From assembly GCF_000316665.1 (NCBI RefSeq), contig NC_019678.1, positions 1,612,001 through 1,676,000 on the forward strand: a stretch of 64,000 nucleotides of DNA, given 5' to 3'. The notes under the pieces were generated by a model. It was not told where the DNA came from, did not search any database, and saw only the letters and a program-made list of their open reading frames with translations. Positions 54,021-62,700 of the stretch are shown here, piece after piece. The stretch comes from Rivularia sp. PCC 7116 (GTDB taxonomy: Bacteria; Cyanobacteriota; Cyanobacteriia; Cyanobacteriales; Nostocaceae). A program made the translations under genes and the position numbers. Position 1 is the first letter of the stretch, and each line of letters opens with the position of its first letter.

Positions 54021-54971
54021 ATGACTATAAATACAGTTAATGCATCTTCTAATCAAGAACTTGTCATAGCTTTAATGGGTAAAGGTGGGACGGGTAAGAC
54101 TTTTACTTCATTAGGTTTAATCCAGAGTTTGAGAAAGTTGGATAAAGCAATGATTGTAGCGGATGCAGATACTAATAGGTCGCTTTCGCGCTATCTTGCT
54201 GGTCATTATTTGGGATATGGGGAAGAAGAGTTAAAGCAACTTCCTTTGATGACTCAAGCAGAGCAGGATTTTTACGAGTTTCAGCAATTGGATTCCGAGC
54301 GAACCTACCGCGAATTTTACGGTACTCCATTCGATCGCGTTAAGAATTTTTCAGTTGAACCACCAGACTCTTTTACTCAGAAGTACATCAAATCTCTTGA
54401 CGAAAAACTTGCATTGATGTCCGTAGGAACAAGTGCTTTGCGTAAGGAAGAGCTTTATTCTAATCGGTGTTCTCACGCTACACTAAATCCGTTAAAAGCC
54501 TGGTTAGCTTTATCTACAAATGGAATTATACTAGCAGACTGTGGTGGTGGGGAAGATGTTGGTAGATTTGGTTTACCCATTGGTGCCCATGTGGTAGTTG
54601 TGGTAGTGGAAGCAACTCCTGATTCTATTGCGATTTCTGAAGATATCCGTGCTATCGATGAAGAATTAGGAATTCCCGTAGTTTATGTTTTAAACAAATG
54701 TCTCAATCAGTTTCCGGAAGTTGAAGCTTTTGAAGCGGAGCATCAAGATACTATTGTAGGTAAAATTCCTTTCATACCTACAATTTACGGAAAAAATCCT
54801 TTAGAAGTATTCGGCGAGATTGAACCTATATTTAACCCAATAATTGAGAAAATCCTCTCTCAGAAATTGAGTTCACCCCAGCAAAGATGGGAAAGAGTAT
54901 TAAGATGGCAAAAAAGACTACAGCAACAAATGGAAACTAAGAAAAGTCAATCGTTTAGTTTTGTTTCTTAA
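54021..54971 (+). CDS. CooC/MinD-like SIMIBI ATPase
   Basis: A 316-residue P-loop ATPase of the SIMIBI class with a deviant Walker A GKGGTGKT (20-27, signature Lys21), VADADTNRSLS for the switch region (45-55), ILADCGGGEDVGRFG (about 175-189) and VVEATPDSIAISEDI. VYVLNKCLN is the NKxD-like base contact. Members of the CooC/HypB/MinD group load nickel into enzymes, position proteins or partition DNA. The N- and C-terminal parts are longer than in CooC. Divergent from the metal-binding lipoprotein and sharing its Fur/Zur box, so a role in metal loading or storage is inferred; direct evidence for a metal site (a CxC motif) is lacking. Confidence 0.7.
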   Translation: MTINTVNASSNQELVIALMGKGGTGKTFTSLGLIQSLRKLDKAMIVADADTNRSLSRYLAGHYLGYGEEELKQLPLMTQAEQDFYEFQQLDSERTYREFYGTPFDRVKNFSVEPPDSFTQKYIKSLDEKLALMSVGTSALRKEELYSNRCSHATLNPLKAWLALSTNGIILADCGGGEDVGRFGLPIGAHVVVVVVEATPDSIAISEDIRAIDEELGIPVVYVLNKCLNQFPEVEAFEAEHQDTIVGKIPFIPTIYGKNPLEVFGEIEPIFNPIIEKILSQKLSSPQQRWERVLRWQKRLQQQMETKKSQSFSFVS

Positions 54972-55020
54972 CATCTGGCATTTTTATTTTGTATTTTATA
55001 TTAGTTGCTTCTTGCTTCTT

Positions 55021-55123
55021 GTTCCCAGTCTGCGCCTGGGAATACATATCAAGAGGCTCTGCCTCTTAATATACCGCGAGGCAGAGCCTCAAGTAATTAG
55101 ATTCCCAGCCAGAGACTGGGAAC
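55021..55123. repeat. 103-bp palindromic repeat (same family as 18630)
   Basis: Ends GTTCCCAG and CTGGGAAC are inverted; the inside has AGAGGCTCTGCCTCTT and CGAGGCAGAGCCTC. Lies between the ATPase and the topoisomerase gene, where it may also serve as a transcription stop. Confidence 0.75.
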
Positions 55124-55178
55124 CAGTGAATAACTACCAATTACCAATTACCAATTATCCATTACCAATTACCCATTC

Positions 55179-57338
55179 TCACAGATTCCCAAACTTCGGA
55201 CTCCACCATCCTTTAGCAGTATTAAAATAAACCGCTTCTTTGTGTTTCTTCTCTTGCCGTGCTTTAGAATCCGAACACCGTAACATAGTCTTCTTTTGCC
55301 CTTCTTTGGTATAAGCGTATTCTTCCAATGGTTTTTTACAAACCGGACAAGGATACTTGGTAACTTTTCCAGGAGGTTTCTTAGCTACGGGGTTTTGATC
55401 GTCTTTTGAGCGTGGAGCTTGCCAAGTTTTGTTGTAATCGCTCCAAAATAAAACCACGTTTTCACAACCGCTGAGGCATTTCAGAAAATATTTCTTTTTA
55501 ACTTTGCTGCTCTTAATTTTTGCTAAATGATTATTGCATTCGGGACAGCGAGTTCTGGATTTATCGTATTTTCGCTCGGCAGCGGGATAATTTTTCTTCC
55601 CATTCGACGCAGCAACGGGTACAGTTTTTGCTTTTACTAAAGCTGGTGCAAAATAATCTTGATTCCAATTTGTCAGATATTTCTGCCAAGGTTGTTTTCC
55701 CGAAGCAATGCTATCGAGGGCATCTTCCATTTGGGCGGTAAATTCTGTTTTTAATAAATCTGGTAAAGCCTTTTGTAAAAAATCATCTACCTCTAGTCCT
55801 AAATTTGTAGGCTGCAAATTAGACTTTGTTAACTGCACGTAGCCGCGTTTTTTCAAAGTTGCAATTGTGGGAGAATAAGTACTGGGACGACCAATTCCTT
55901 TACGTTCCATTAACTGAACTAACTTCGGTTCGCTGTATCTCGGTGGTGGTTGAGTTTGCTTCTTCTCATGTCCGGCATTTTCTAAAGTTAAAGTTTGTCC
56001 TTGTTCTAAATTCGGTAAAAGCGTATCTTTGCTCAAATTTGCCCAGTATTTGGCATAGCCGAGAAACTCTACTACCTGTCCCCTAGCTTGCCAAAGTACT
56101 TCACCCGATTTGATAATTACCAAAGTTTTACGAAGTTGAGCCGCACGACATTGAGAAGCAACCGCTCTTTTCCATATCAATACATATAAATTAAACTCGT
56201 CAGAGGAAAGTTCAACTCGCAACTCCACCGAAGGACGAAATACATTAGTCGGACGAATCGCTTCATGAGCTTCCTGAGCCGTTTTTTTACTGCGATGTCT
56301 CGCCGTTTTATTCGGTAAATTCTGCGGATCGTTTTGCTCCAACCACTTACGCACGCTAGCGCAAAACTCCGGACTCAACATTACCGAATCCGTCCGCATA
56401 TAGGTAATTAAACCAGCTTCATAAAGCTTTTGTGCTACCTGCATGGTTTTCTCCGGCGCAAATTTTAATCTAGAACCAGCTGCTTGTTGCAGCGTAGAAG
56501 TAATAAAAGGTGGAGGTGGTTGACGACTGGCAATTTTTCCTTCGTATTGGATAATTTGATGGGGATGATTTCGCGCCTCTGTCACCAAACGTTCCGCTTC
56601 AGCTTCCGAAAGCACCCGAGTGGATTCGGCTTTTTCCGACTTTTTAACTACCGTGTCATCATTTTCTTGATTATCTTGCTGTGTCGTCTCAGCAGCAGAA
56701 TTCACCATTCCCTTATAAAAAGCGCGGAACCCTTCAACATAATCTACCCAAACGCTCCAATAATCTTGAGGTACAAAAGTGAGAATTTCTCTCTCTCGCT
56801 GACATATTAAATGTAGAGTTGCACTTTGAACCCTGCCGACACTCTTTGCACCATTATTCAAAGCCCAAACTAAAGGACTTCCCTTATAACCAACTAACTT
56901 ATCTAAACAATCTCGGCACAATCCAGCACCAACCAAATTAGCATCCAGCCTTCTAGGTTTGGCAACAGCAGCCCGCACAGCAGACTCCGTAATTTCGGTG
57001 TAAACAACCCGTTTTGGTTCTCTTAATCCCAAAGCTTCCTTGAGATGCCAAGCAATCGTTTCCCCCTCTCTATCGGGATCTGTAGCTAAAACCACCTCTT
57101 GAACCTGTTTAGCAGCAGCTTTCAACTTACTAATAGTTTCCTTCGCTTGCTGGCTGCGCGGAATATAGCAACACCGCACGTTAGTGCCATCCATAATAAA
57201 GCCCAGAGAATCCTCACCTTCATTACTGAGTTCTCGAATGTGCCCGCAACTTGCGCGAACAATCCACTCACTTCCCAGGATTTTACTCAGCTTTTTAACT
57301 TTACCGGGAGATTCCACTATCAGCAGGCGTTTGGGCAT
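55179..57338 (-). CDS. topA: Type IA DNA topoisomerase
   Basis: A 719-residue topoisomerase I that relaxes negative supercoils. TOPRIM domain with VESPGKVKKLSKIL (8-21), the DPDRE metal motif and the ASCGH block; catalytic Tyr313 in YMRTDS; KGIGRPSTYSPTI and NLQPTNLGLEVDDFL in the gate domain. C-terminal zinc-ribbon-like motifs CPECNNHL with CLSGC (about 616-645) and CPVC with LRC (about 675-702). Canonical cyanobacterial TopA is, as I recall, longer (about 880 residues) so this may be the second, shorter paralogue; the symbol therefore marks the family rather than a proven orthologue. ATG 57338 gives MPKRLLIVESPGK, as usual. No partner gene. Confidence 0.88.
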   Translation of the reverse strand: MPKRLLIVESPGKVKKLSKILGSEWIVRASCGHIRELSNEGEDSLGFIMDGTNVRCCYIPRSQQAKETISKLKAAAKQVQEVVLATDPDREGETIAWHLKEALGLREPKRVVYTEITESAVRAAVAKPRRLDANLVGAGLCRDCLDKLVGYKGSPLVWALNNGAKSVGRVQSATLHLICQREREILTFVPQDYWSVWVDYVEGFRAFYKGMVNSAAETTQQDNQENDDTVVKKSEKAESTRVLSEAEAERLVTEARNHPHQIIQYEGKIASRQPPPPFITSTLQQAAGSRLKFAPEKTMQVAQKLYEAGLITYMRTDSVMLSPEFCASVRKWLEQNDPQNLPNKTARHRSKKTAQEAHEAIRPTNVFRPSVELRVELSSDEFNLYVLIWKRAVASQCRAAQLRKTLVIIKSGEVLWQARGQVVEFLGYAKYWANLSKDTLLPNLEQGQTLTLENAGHEKKQTQPPPRYSEPKLVQLMERKGIGRPSTYSPTIATLKKRGYVQLTKSNLQPTNLGLEVDDFLQKALPDLLKTEFTAQMEDALDSIASGKQPWQKYLTNWNQDYFAPALVKAKTVPVAASNGKKNYPAAERKYDKSRTRCPECNNHLAKIKSSKVKKKYFLKCLSGCENVVLFWSDYNKTWQAPRSKDDQNPVAKKPPGKVTKYPCPVCKKPLEEYAYTKEGQKKTMLRCSDSKARQEKKHKEAVYFNTAKGWWSPKFGNL

Positions 57339-57885
57339 GACACTAATAGATTCAGATGCGACTAAAAAAGACTTATAAGTTTTAATATGACATTTATAGT
57401 ACAGTTGTTTTGAATAATTTTATTTCGATTAAAAAAATTAATAAATATCTATTTATTAGGAATTGAGCATAGGGCATTGGTGATTATTAACTTCTAACTT
57501 GTAATTCATAATTCCTGACTCTTAGCATTTTTGTACTTGTCATTGATTAAAAGAAAATGAAAAATATTAGAATCAGTCAGCATTTGAATAAGAAATGTTA
57601 AGCAAACTAGATTCAAGCCTTCTATCAAAAGTATTAACTATTAGGTTTAAATTTGCTGGTATGCCTTTTGATAGATGATAAAAACGGGTTGGATAGATAA
57701 TTTACAAAAAAAGAGCAATACATAATTACAAAATATTAACTGTAAAGTTTGTTAAATAAATGCTCATTTTGGCATCCAACTTATATATACTTGGTTTCTA
57801 TGAATGTTGAATATGTTGATCCCGCTGGGATTTAATAAATAATCGTTGGTTTTCAAACTATATATTGTACTTTGGAGGAAAAATA
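57339..57885. other. Spacer between topoisomerase and small membrane protein
   Basis: No gene seen. An inverted pair CTATCAAAAG (57622) and CTTTTGATAG (57666) may form a stem. The last bases TTTGGAGGAAAAATA are the ribosome site of the next gene. Confidence 0.45.
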
Positions 57886-58263
57886 ATGGCTTTGTCACAA
57901 ACTACCGATATGGGAAAAACTTACTCATTATTAATGATAAAAAGCTTTTTAATATGGACTTTTACACTGGCAGTATGCTTGCTGGTTGTCGGTTTTCCTT
58001 TAGTGGTTTTAATGGCTACGGTTGGATGTTTGCTTTCAATTGTTCTGCAATCTGTAATGCCCGCTAGCGCAGTTTTGGTAGTAGCCGGTAGCTTGATTAT
58101 GTTTAACGTTATGGCAGTAGTAGTAGCTGCTGGCGTGTTAACACTTCGAGGCGTTCATCCTACAGAAATTAAATGGTTAAGCTGGCTGCATGGGGAAGAA
58201 GAAGAGTTGAATGCAACTGTTTATGCAGCTTGTCCTTTGACTTGCGAAGTTGAATCTTTGTAA
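57886..58263 (+). CDS. Small membrane protein, unknown function
   Basis: A 125-residue protein from ATG 57886, preceded by GGAGG nine bases upstream, which favours this start over the one at 57865. Three hydrophobic segments are predicted by eye: about 18-40 (MIKSFLIWTFTLAVCLLVVG), 41-62 (PLVVLMATVGCLLSIVLQSV) and 66-91 (SAVLVVAGSLIMFNVMAVVV). The C-terminal 35 residues are acidic and hold two Cys. The family is not recognised. A terminator follows. The strong Shine-Dalgarno sequence and terminator suggest an abundant, separately expressed protein. Confidence 0.7.
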   Translation: MALSQTTDMGKTYSLLMIKSFLIWTFTLAVCLLVVGFPLVVLMATVGCLLSIVLQSVMPASAVLVVAGSLIMFNVMAVVVAAGVLTLRGVHPTEIKWLSWLHGEEEELNATVYAACPLTCEVESL

Positions 58264-58325
58264 TTAGAGACATTTGTGATATCCGATTATAGCCATCATT
58301 GTTAAATTCGACAAACAGTGCAACT

Positions 58326-58347
58326 GCCCGGTTAAACCGGGTTTTTT
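58326..58347 (+). terminator. Intrinsic terminator
   Basis: CCCGGTTAAACCGGG (58327-58341) is a hairpin of about six base pairs followed by six T. It lies 64 bp after the stop of the small membrane protein. Confidence 0.8.
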
Positions 58348-58633
58348 CATTTTTATAGAAATTGGGTATGGGGCATAGGGCATCGGGCATCGGGGATTGG
58401 GATAGAACTTATGAATTAGAAATGTTTTATTTCAGATTTTTGATTAAAAGCCTTAACTTGCCACGAATGGTATTCCTTAGATAATAGCCAATTACTAATT
58501 CTTAATCCCCCAATGCTCAATGCCCAACGCCCGATGCCCTATTCCCATATTTTTAAATTGTGACAATCTACTATTGACGAATCATCCTCTGATAATGACT
58601 ATTGACTATTAAAAGCGTGAATTATGACTAATT
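58348..58633. other. Spacer with GGGCAT-type repeat runs
   Basis: GGGTATGGGGCATAGGGCATCGGGCATC (58365) and the inverse type CAATGCTCAATGCCCAACGCC (58512) are degenerate tandem arrays like the one inside cobN. The wecB promoter must lie at the right end. Confidence 0.5.
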
Positions 58634-59743
58634 ATGAAGCGAGTTTGTATTATCTTAGGTACTCGTCCCGAAGCGATTAAGCTTGCTCCGGTGATTCAAA
58701 CTTTTCAAGCTTGTGAAAGCCTGGAAACTCAAGTAATTTTAACCGGACAGCATCGCGAAATGGTTGAACAGGTGATGGGATTGTTCAATTTAAAAGCTTC
58801 TCGCGATTTAGAGATTATGCAGCCAAAACAATCTCTGAGCGATATTACTTGTCGTAGCTTGCGCGGGTTGCAGGAGCTATTCGAGGAAAATGAGCCGAAC
58901 TTAGTTTTGGCACAGGGAGATACAACAACAGCTTTTGCAGCTGCTTTAGCAGCTTTTTATAAAAAAATTCCTATTGGTCATGTCGAAGCAGGGTTAAGAA
59001 CCGATAATATATTTAATCCTTATCCAGAAGAAGCCAATCGACGTTTGATTTCTCAAATTGCCCAACTGCATTTTGCACCGACACCTTTAGCTGAAGAAAA
59101 TTTACAAAGTTCTGCGGTGTTAGGGGAAATTCACATGACGGGTAATACCGTGATTGATGCGCTGTTGAATGTAGCGAAAAGTCAACCTCCCTGTAACGTG
59201 CCCGGTTTGGAGTGGAATAACTATCGAGTTATTTTAGCTACTGTTCACCGTCGAGAGAATTGGGGAGAACCCCTCGAAAGTATTGGTAATAGCTTTTTAC
59301 AGATATTAGATAAATTTCCCGATACAGCATTATTGCTACCATTGCACCGCAACCCCACCGTAAGAGAGCCGTTACAAGCAATGTTAGGGAATCATCCTCG
59401 AATTTTCTTAACAGAACCATTAGACTACGCTCAACTAGTCGGAGCCATAATGCGATCGCACTTATTGCTTACAGATTCCGGTGGGTTACAAGAAGAAGCT
59501 CCCAGTTTAGGAAAACCAGTATTAGTGCTTAGAGAAACCACTGAGAGACCAGAAGCAGTCAGCGCCGGTACAGCAAAGCTTGTAGGAACCGACACTCAAA
59601 CAATTGTCGCTAGTGCAGCACAGCTATTAAGTAATCGGGCAGCTTATGAAACAATGGCAAACGCAATTAATCCCTTCGGAGATGGAAAAGCTTCCGAGAG
59701 GATTTTGCAAATTGTGCGGGATTATTTGAAAGTTAGCAGTTAA
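58634..59743 (+). CDS. wecB: UDP-N-acetylglucosamine 2-epimerase (non-hydrolysing)
   Basis: Interconverts UDP-GlcNAc and UDP-ManNAc for surface polysaccharide synthesis; cytosolic, 369 residues, the usual length. The GT-B-like fold shows ILGTRPEAIKLAPVI (residues 7-21), TGQHREMV, AQGDTTTAFA, GHVEAGLRTDNIFNPYPEE and TDSGGLQEEAPSLGKP, all hallmark blocks including the active-site acidic residues. The ATG at 58634 gives MKRVCIILGTRPE, as in the family. No polysaccharide gene cluster is adjacent. The final codons and TAA lie in an AGTTAGCAGTTAAGAGTTAG array. It is convergent with the large kinase gene. Confidence 0.93.
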   Translation: MKRVCIILGTRPEAIKLAPVIQTFQACESLETQVILTGQHREMVEQVMGLFNLKASRDLEIMQPKQSLSDITCRSLRGLQELFEENEPNLVLAQGDTTTAFAAALAAFYKKIPIGHVEAGLRTDNIFNPYPEEANRRLISQIAQLHFAPTPLAEENLQSSAVLGEIHMTGNTVIDALLNVAKSQPPCNVPGLEWNNYRVILATVHRRENWGEPLESIGNSFLQILDKFPDTALLLPLHRNPTVREPLQAMLGNHPRIFLTEPLDYAQLVGAIMRSHLLLTDSGGLQEEAPSLGKPVLVLRETTERPEAVSAGTAKLVGTDTQTIVASAAQLLSNRAAYETMANAINPFGDGKASERILQIVRDYLKVSS

Positions 59744-59785
59744 GAGTTAGGAGTTAGCAATTACCAATTGATAACTGTTCACTGT

Positions 59786-62700
59786 TCACTGCTCACTGTC
59801 CTCTTCCTCTTCCAAAGGTAGTTCGATAACAAATTCCGCTCCGTTGCCAGGGGAAGAAAGACAGTATAAGTTACCACCATGGGTTTCTGTTACTATTTGA
59901 TGGCTAATTGATAATCCTAAACCAGTTCCTTTTCCTTCAGGTTTAGTGGTGTAGAATGCATTAAATAGTTGATTTCTGACTTCTTCTGGCATTCCAGGGC
60001 CGTTATCTGCAATACGGATAGTTACTTTGTCTTCATCTGCTGAAGTACGGATAGTAATAACATTGGGATTTTTCTCAATTTCTGCGTAAGTTTTGCCTTC
60101 ATTAAATTCATCTAAAGCATCAATTGCATTTGCCAACAAGTTCATAAATGCCTGATTTAATTGACCCGAATAACACTTAACCAAAGGTAACTCTTCGTAC
60201 TTTTTTACAACTTCTATCTTGGGACGTTGTGAGTTTGCTTTAAAACGATGTTGCAAAATCATCAAAGTTGTTTCTATGCCTTCGTGAGGATTGACAGGCT
60301 TTTTATCAGCGGTATCAGTTCGAGAAAAATTCCGTAAAGACTGCATAATATCGCGAATTCTGTCAGTTCCCAATTCCATAGAAGTTATCATCTTAGGTAA
60401 ATCTTCAAGGAGGTAATCTAGGTCTATTTCTTCTTGGAAGGTTTCAATTTCATCTGGTGGGGAAGGTAGGTTAGCTTGGTATAGAGTTAACAGCTCTAGT
60501 AAATCTTCGATGTATTGATTCGCGATAGATAAATTACCAGCAATAAATCCAACGGGATTATTCACTTCGTGAGCAACACCTGCTACCAATTGTCCCAAAG
60601 AAGAGATTTTTTCAGTTTGTACCAACTGCGCTTGAGTTTGCTGGAGTGTTTCGAGAGATTGCTGTAACTGGTGCGACTTTTCTTGTTCCCCGGCATAGAG
60701 ATGAGCATTTTCGATTGCGATCGCAGCTTGTGAGGTAAGTAGTTTAAGGATTTCCAGTCGCGAGTTTGTGAATGCACCAGTAACTTGATTGTTTTCGAGG
60801 TAAATAATTCCGGTGAACTTACCTTGGTAGAAAATGGGAGCGCATAAAACCGATTTAGGCTGTTGGCAGAGTATGTAGGAATCCTCTTTATAAATTGCTT
60901 CTTGAGTTGCGTCGTTGAGTACCAAGGGTTGCTGAGTTCTCGCAACGTAGTGAACAACGGTTAAGGGGATATCTTTGCTTTCTTCTATAGGAGTTGATTG
61001 CAATACAACCAAATCACGATCTTGGTCATTATCGATAGCTTCAATAAATAGCTGCTCGTCTTTAAGTAAAATTAAACAACCTTTTTGAGCAGCAGCATTT
61101 TCTAAAATAATAGATAACAGCTTATCAAGGAGATTATCTAAAACGATTTCGCTGGTAATAGCCTCACTTGCCTTCATTACCGTAGTTAAATCTAGAATAT
61201 TATTGCTATTAGTAGATGAGCCTAAAGCTCTCGAAGAACTACTAACAATAGTTCTGCTGATGTCTTGTTCGGGTATGCTGCTTTCGCTGCGAATAATTAA
61301 ATTAGGAAAACGTTCTTCTAAATCCTTAACCTTAGCTAAAGCACCCCAGCGAATATAGCCATAGTAAGCATCAGTCATATAGGTTTTAGCAATCTTATCC
61401 TTACCTAAATTGAGATAAAACTGCGCTGCAAGTTCGTTGCCTAGGGCTTCCTCTTGGGTGTAACCGTTTTCTTTCGCTCCAGCAATAGCGCGATCGTATA
61501 GATCCATTGCTTTGACATCTTTACCAAAGATTTGTGCTTTCTCAGCTTCAACTAAATCGTACTTGTGCTGGAAATTACAGGCTGCATGATGCGCCCATTT
61601 TTTCATTTTCTTCTGATTTGCAGCTACTTTTTTCAGGTATTGCTTTTGTTCGGTGGAAGTTACGTTTTTGTAATTTGCGAGGAGTGCGAGAGAGTAGTAG
61701 TAATTGTTGACGCAGTATAAATAGAAGCCTGGGTTGCTTTCTTGATATTTTTCAGTTTGGCTAGCGTTTTCGATTGCTTGTGTATAGTCTTGAAAATAAT
61801 AGCTGAGAATAGTTTTGCAATTATGAAAAATACTGAACCAGGTTGCATTTTTTTCAAAAAGAGCAACCATTTCTACTTCATCAAAACTATTACCGACTAA
61901 AGAAAACTTGCTGAAGCTATGATGTTGCAAATTCTGTAAGCTTTGTTTCATCACGCTAATAATTAAAGCTACCGAAGTGAGCTTTAATTTCTGCATTAGT
62001 TCAATATATTGCGTTATTTTTTTATCAACTAATTCAAGGTTATTTCCACTTAAAAATAAATTTTTACTTATATTCCAAGCACTATAACTTGCAAATTCTA
62101 TATCACCAGTTTCTATTCCATTTTGTATACCTTCTTGCATCGACAAAATTGTTTGCTTCACTGGCTCTTTAAAATGTCCAATCATAGCGTTGAACAAAAA
62201 ATAAATTTTGCACTTGAGTGAACTAGCACTCATTTTGTCAAGCACTGATATACTTAAACGCCCGAATCTATAACCTTTTTCAATATCTCCAAATTTTTCA
62301 CATAGTATTGCACCATAGGCATCATAAGCGAAAGCAGCAGCCCCACAATTACCATATTTAACTGATAACCGAACCATTGCCAATACTGCTAATGGAAAGT
62401 ACAAAGAGCCTCCCATACTAGCAGCAGGAGCTATAAGCATTAGTATTTGCATAGCAGCTAGTTTATAAGCATCAGTCATTCTAGGCAAATAAGCTAAATC
62501 TTCGATTTTTCTTCCAGCTAAAGTTAATTTAGTTTGCAAAGCAGAAACCAAAATATACCCCATTTTTGGTTCGGCAGGTAATCGCACACCGAGTAGCTTT
62601 AAAACCTGGACTCCTATTTCTAAAGCTTCTGACATACGGTTTTGAGCGATACTAGACTGGATCTGAATTTCATATATTCTGACTTTATCCAAAATAGTAT

